Assembly (NCBI RefSeq): GCF_008831285.2
Contig: NC_045143.1
Coordinates: forward strand, 15,970,464 to 16,034,463
Length of the DNA stretch: 64,000 nt
From: Nymphaea colorata
Lineage: Eukaryota > Streptophyta > Magnoliopsida > Nymphaeales > Nymphaeaceae
Reading direction: 5' to 3'
Shown piece by piece: positions 59,301 through 64,000 of the stretch; the first letter of the stretch is position 1; every line of letters begins with the position of its first letter. The position numbers were made by a program, and so were the translations under genes. The notes under the pieces were generated by a model. The model did no database searches, was not told where the DNA came from, and saw only the letters and a program-made list of their open reading frames with translations.

Positions 59301-62300
59301 ACTAGAAGCGGAAAAAAATAAAGGAAAAAAAAGAAATCTCTCTGTCCATTGTTGTTTTATCTTATTTTCTTGAATTCATTCGACGGATTCTGTTAACCTT
59401 TACTGGCGGTAATTTGAAATAAACTATTTTCATCAACCTCTTAGTTTCATTCGGAGATCTCGGTACTGGGTCAGTCTCCGTGGAGCCACTGCTTGGTTTT
59501 TGTTGCCACGGTGAACCAAGATGTCGCATCCAGTTCAGGCAGGATGGCACGATGTACTGGCGAAAGGGCGCTTAATCATGTCCTGCAAATGCCGACGAGT
59601 CTTATTTATTTTTGTTAGCAGGTTTTTTTAGCAGCCCCAAGTTATGCCAATAGATTTGAACTCATGGTATTGCGCTCTTGGCCTTTTCAACTTGAAAGGT
59701 CTTCGACCAATTCGGTGTAGCACATGTTGGCAATCACCTTGATTTCTGATACAATCCACGTATAAGAACGTCTCGATCGTGTTTGAGAACTGCCAATGAC
59801 AACGACACGGGGATCAAATGACGCGAAATATGGGGGAGGATTTCTCGGGTATCTCCTTTGAAAGAAAAAGAAGATCTAAGGGGGGAAATGGTGGAGCACG
59901 TCATCTCAGTCCGATTTTCCATACTATGAGTTCCAAATGGTGGGGACACGGGAATTTCTTATTTCTGATCTCGAATCCGGCTTCCATACAAAGCCTTAAG
60001 GCCATAGACCAATGAGCGCTGCCGGGAGTTCACCAATCCAAGCAGGACAGGGAATCATAAAATTCCATCTCTCTTCCGCTTATCAATTCGATAAGGATAT
60101 TGTAAACGCAACCAACAGGGCGACTGGGCAAGCGCTTGTATTCTCAAAATGCAGAAGTGATTGTAAGTTTCAAATGGGAAACTGAGGCGAGCTGAGCTGG
60201 TAGCAAGTGTCTTCCGCATGGCAACAAGAACCCGTGCGAAGCTCTTGCATTTTGTCGTTTGGCTAGTCGGGTAATATGAAGCTGATACCGTCCTGCAGGA
60301 TCTATGCATGAAAAACCCAAACGCCTGAGGACTTGGTTGCTTCAGTGGGTGGTGGCTGTGGGTGACGGCTGCAAAATGCCGGCCACTTCGGTCAGGCACA
60401 AAGGCCAGGCCGCTCAATATAATCTAGCATTTAAGAATATGATATCAAGGGTGATTTGATAGGAAGCAGATATTAAATCAATTTTTCTGAATTTAAATAT
60501 ATTTATTTAAGCATTAAATAACTCTTGTACAATCAAAATTTTGGTAGTAAAAAAAAAAAAAAATAGTTTCACAGAAATAACTTGAATTAAGGTATCCTTT
60601 CTATTAAATTAACAGATATAAACATGTTAGTTTGTTCCGTCCAACTCTGCCAGCGTGCTAGGGATACGGTTTCCCATGACCTTTTATAAAAGAGAGAATG
60701 AAAGGATACAAATCAACAACATGGTAGTCTGTTCATATTTGTCTAAAATATCTTTCAATTTGATTTTGAGTGGTATGGTTTTTTGTCCGTAACTTAATTG
60801 TTAAAAACCAAACATCTTAAAATTGACTAATAAAATACTTTGCGTGCAATCTAACCTTATAAGTATGATCTTAAGAGTGGTTAGGTGCAAAAGATATTAA
60901 GTGAATCACTTTTTCAGTTTGAATGTGATTTCTGTAATAAAAAATATTTAACGGCTTTTGTAACTTCAGAATTTTGGTAGTTGGAAAATAATTTTTTTCC
61001 GTAAAAACAACTTGAATTAAGGCATGATCTATATTAAATTAGCATTCACAAACAATATTTAAAGATGTCCACATTTTGCATGGAGTACTTCTAAGCAAAA
61101 GCTTAAGGGGTCTAATTTTTGCTTCTACCTCTGTGGTGCGTGTATGTATGTGTCCACGCATGCTCGTGTGTGTGTGTGTGTGTCTCTTCTCCTCACTAAT
61201 TTAAGTGAACCTCAGGAGCTGCTAGAGTTGATTTACCAATCTTGCCTGTTGAGGGCGCAGCGGGAAAGTGTAATTAGTTCTTTGAAATTCTAGGGCCTCT
61301 ACGACCACACCATCTGTCCACCAGTGGCTGTGGCCATGTGAGCAGTGGAAGAAACTGGTCAAAAAATGGATACTTTTGGAACCCACACCACTTGGTGAGT
61401 GAATTATTGTTGCATAAAATCTTTTGATCCAAATTCCGTCAAGATTTTCAGCTTTCCGAGATGTTAATCAACTTGGCTCGATACTGAATTACGTACGGTG
61501 GAGCATACAATTGCGGAAGGGCCATTCCCCCGCCCCTGTTCTTCCGGTCGGCGCCTGTCTCCTGTCCCTTCTCTTCCTGTTTTCCTCTTTTTTTTTCTTT
61601 TTTTTTTATCTTGCTTTTGTTTTCAATATGCTTAGACTGTAGTGAGTGAGTGACGGTAAAACCACCAATACCTATGCAGCATCGCGTACGTTTCATATGG
61701 AGAAAGAAATGGTAATGCAATTTCTGGAAAAGATGACGCGAGGGTTCTTGCGTTGCTTTGACGGTAAACCGATCGATGATGGCTTCCCTTCCTACTGTCT
61801 TCATTCGTTCTAACAAAGGTACGTCGATATTGCACTTCAAATGATTATGATATAGTTAGAACCTCCAAGGATGTTTATAAATCTACGAAAGTAAATGTGT
61901 CGTACTCAGCAGCAAGGGGAAGCTCGAGCAACAAATGGCAGCAGAGTTGCGATACCGTGTTCGACTCGAAGCCAATTGCATTCCTCTGTTGTCAACGTAA
62001 CGTGATGTGCTACTGGGAATCATCGAAAGCATTCATGGTTTAACAATCTAAGGATCCTACGTCAGATCACTTAGATCCATTGGACTCTTCTGTAAATCTG
62101 GTGAGCCATCAACCTCATTGCAATGGTGCAAATAATAAAGCCTGAACTCGACGTTAAAATTGATTCACTGCAAGACTAACAATTTGGTGGATGCTCTTTC
62201 CCAAGTAGTATAAGTAAAATATTATTGTTTTAAGTTGTTGACAAGTGTAGATGTGCTTAATCGAGTATATGATATATGGCTGTTGGTTTGAATTCATTTG

Positions 62301-64000
62301 ACGGAGGTGATTGGCCTTGAGCGGCAAAAGACACCTGAATCATAATCTGGTGGGCTCTCCTTCGACTTGCCGATCGACAGGAGAAAAGAAAGAAGCTAAA
62401 GCAAAAGTCATGAGGGCCGTATGAAACTGTCTCTTTCCCGGATGTTCCTTTGGTGTCCTCTTGGTTTGCTTCTAAAAATATCCTGCAAAGATCAAATGGA
62501 TCGCTTTTTTGGGTTCCTGAGATGGCCTTGATCGATGGGGATACGGGAGAGGGAGATTCATTAAGCGCCTGTTATCTATGGAGATTCTAATGAGAAAGCA
62601 AGTAAAAAGACCTGTCATTTCATGCACCTCCAACACGGCAAGGGTCGGAGATGAATTAAGCACGAGAAGAGTACCTACTTGAACTACTTCAGAAATGGAA
62701 ACAGATGGAATCTAGTGAGGCGACGGCAGACCTAAATGACCATTTTAGTCGCCCATGGTTGTTGTGGACGAGGATCGGTTCGGTTGTCCTCTGCTAGAAT
62801 TTACAATTTTGTTTTGGTTGGCCTATATCAAATCAAACTATATATATATATATACTTAATCCTGTGATCAGCATATCTCAATATTGTTTGGGACCAATTT
62901 TAAAATTGGTTAGGTATTGGCAAGGCCTTGGCGCCAAATCACTTGTATCTGTTGTCATTTTTCAGATCTCCTCTTTTACCTGTCTTTTCTTTTGATCATT
63001 ATGCTTGTTTATCATATAATTTCTATGCTGGGGTTTGACATTGAGCGCGTAGCTATTTTTCAAAGCTGACGCTTGTCGGGTATGTTCCTCCGACAGGTCT
63101 TCAACACTGCTGTCCATCTTTCATGCTATGCTTATGCTAGCTGGACAAAAGAAAAGAGATCAGGGGAACGGAAGCCCTCACCTATAATGTAAGCCATGCA
63201 TTCATAAAGCCAAGCCAAGCATGTGTTGTAAGTGCAACAAGACCATTCTCTAACCCCTGATAACAAAGAGTTAGTTAAAAGGCAAGCAAGGGAGAGAAAT
63301 GATTTTGACTAAACACAGAAGAAAGTGGGATGGGTGCTTTGCCATGTCCAGTTTTTGGTGTCCGCGGAACATGAAACAAACACCCTGTCGCTTCACATGT
63401 GAGCCATCATGACTCAAGAAAGGAACACCAACCCCAATCGCTTCCTTGGGCGAGGAGAAACTGCCTGCCCTATGACGGTTCAAAGGTTTAGCTTCCGAAC
63501 TACTTGCACCTTGGAACCGGACTTGTATGTAGACGTTGAGGAGTGGCATCATATTCATATAGAGAATGGAGACTTTGCAAAATTGCCCACGGTGAAGAAA
63601 TAGTCTTTCTTTTATCTTTTTATTTTTTGAGCAGTGATAATGTGTAGAAAAGGCGCAATAGAAAGGAAGTTGAAACCAAAGGACTAATAGGCCCAAGATA
63701 TTATTACCTTTAACACAAAGAGATCACTCGAGAATGAGAGGTTTCACTTTTGATGTTGACCTTGGAAGGGCAGACTGATATGCACGCACGCCTTCCTACA
63801 CACCTTCCTTCCGATGCAGGTTGAAGTTGATCGCGACCAACTTTGTCCTCCTAAAGGGTCTCCTATTCTCTCCTATTTGGTTTGGTTTGGGTTCAAGTAA
63901 GGTGGGGGCCTGATTAGCGGTGGCCGCACTAAGGAGCAGTTTATGTGTAGTGCCCTTGGTATTTCAATTCTAATTGCTTAATTTGTTAACAATTAAAGGC
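59301..64000. other. No recognised gene after SYP31
   Basis: The start includes the probable SYP31 3-prime untranslated region. The largest ORFs (60055-60417 and 63271-63696, both minus) match no family I know and lack flanking exon signals. Features seen are the old direct repeat at 60440-61050 and a (TG)n run at 61167-61182. Confidence 0.45.
60440..61050. repeat. Old direct repeat pair of about 170-190 bp
   Basis: Blocks at about 60440-60630 and 60885-61050 share GATATTAA(A/G)T, CAGAATTTTGGTAGT or AAAATTTTGGTAGT, AACTTGAATTAAGG(T/C)AT and TATTAAATTA in the same order. Both are AT-rich and diverged. Confidence 0.55.

Noticed and set aside
62130-62215. A short TNNLVDALSQV reading as the end of a Ty3 RNase H domain
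   Set aside because: The phrase resembles the VADALSR motif, but only about ten residues match and no other Ty3 domain lies nearby; too weak to list as an element.
63271-63696. 141-codon minus-strand ORF as a gene or organelle insertion
   Set aside because: No family was recognised and there is no supporting context; an organelle-DNA origin would need a database comparison.
1-64000. CRISPR arrays, bacterial operons, phage or other prokaryotic systems
   Set aside because: The regular repeats are microsatellites or LTR subrepeats, and all recognised genes are plant nuclear genes with spliceosomal introns.

Overview
The window is nuclear DNA of a flowering plant. It holds plant-type genes with short GT-AG introns, a PLS-DYW pentatricopeptide gene relic, a plant CTD-phosphatase-like gene, a plant Qa-SNARE, Ty1/copia LTR retrotransposons primed by initiator-Met tRNA, and several hAT and PIF/Harbinger MITEs. 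Compound (TA)n(GA)n microsatellites are frequent. The lineage cannot be fixed from these features alone. There is no bacterial operon, phage or CRISPR signal.

Layout. At 1-2655 on the minus strand is the first exon of a clathrin light chain gene; the rest of that gene lies beyond the left edge, and its first intron carries a PIF/Harbinger MITE. From 3.2 to 5.4 kb are broken duplicates of pieces of the downstream CPL1 gene (upstream region and exon 6), followed by a frameshifted relic resembling a plant-mobile-domain protein (5.5-6.5 kb) and a weak Ty3-gag-like relic (7.7-8.9 kb). CPL1, an RNA polymerase II CTD phosphatase-like protein with two dsRNA-binding domains, spans 12874-28610 in 18 exons. 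Its introns hold hAT MITEs, a tRNA-iMet-like pseudogene and a duplicated splice-donor segment. After a gene-poor stretch comes a four-exon minus-strand gene for a probable plastid CBM20 starch-binding protein (34023-36547), then a heavily frameshifted PPR-DYW pseudogene (39283-41604) and an intronless minus-strand PH-domain gene (43469-43897).

The right third is the Golgi Qa-SNARE gene SYP31 (45289-59300, six exons). Its fourth intron is about 11.3 kb and contains a complete, nearly pristine copia element (48486-53908, 5-bp target duplication, LTRs differing at one base by eye), an older rearranged copia relic (55.9-58.3 kb) and a hAT MITE nested in that relic. Despite this load all SNARE exons remain in frame. 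No gene was recognised from 59.3 to 64 kb.

The intact genes act in separate processes: clathrin coats, RNA polymerase II CTD dephosphorylation and RNA processing, starch binding, phosphoinositide binding and Golgi membrane fusion. Nothing suggests a gene cluster. The interest is in gene-structure oddities (an exitron-like intron, a GC-AG intron, a duplicated donor, an in-frame TGA) and in the transposon history. All exon boundaries were set by eye from splice signals, reading phase and family knowledge, without transcript data.
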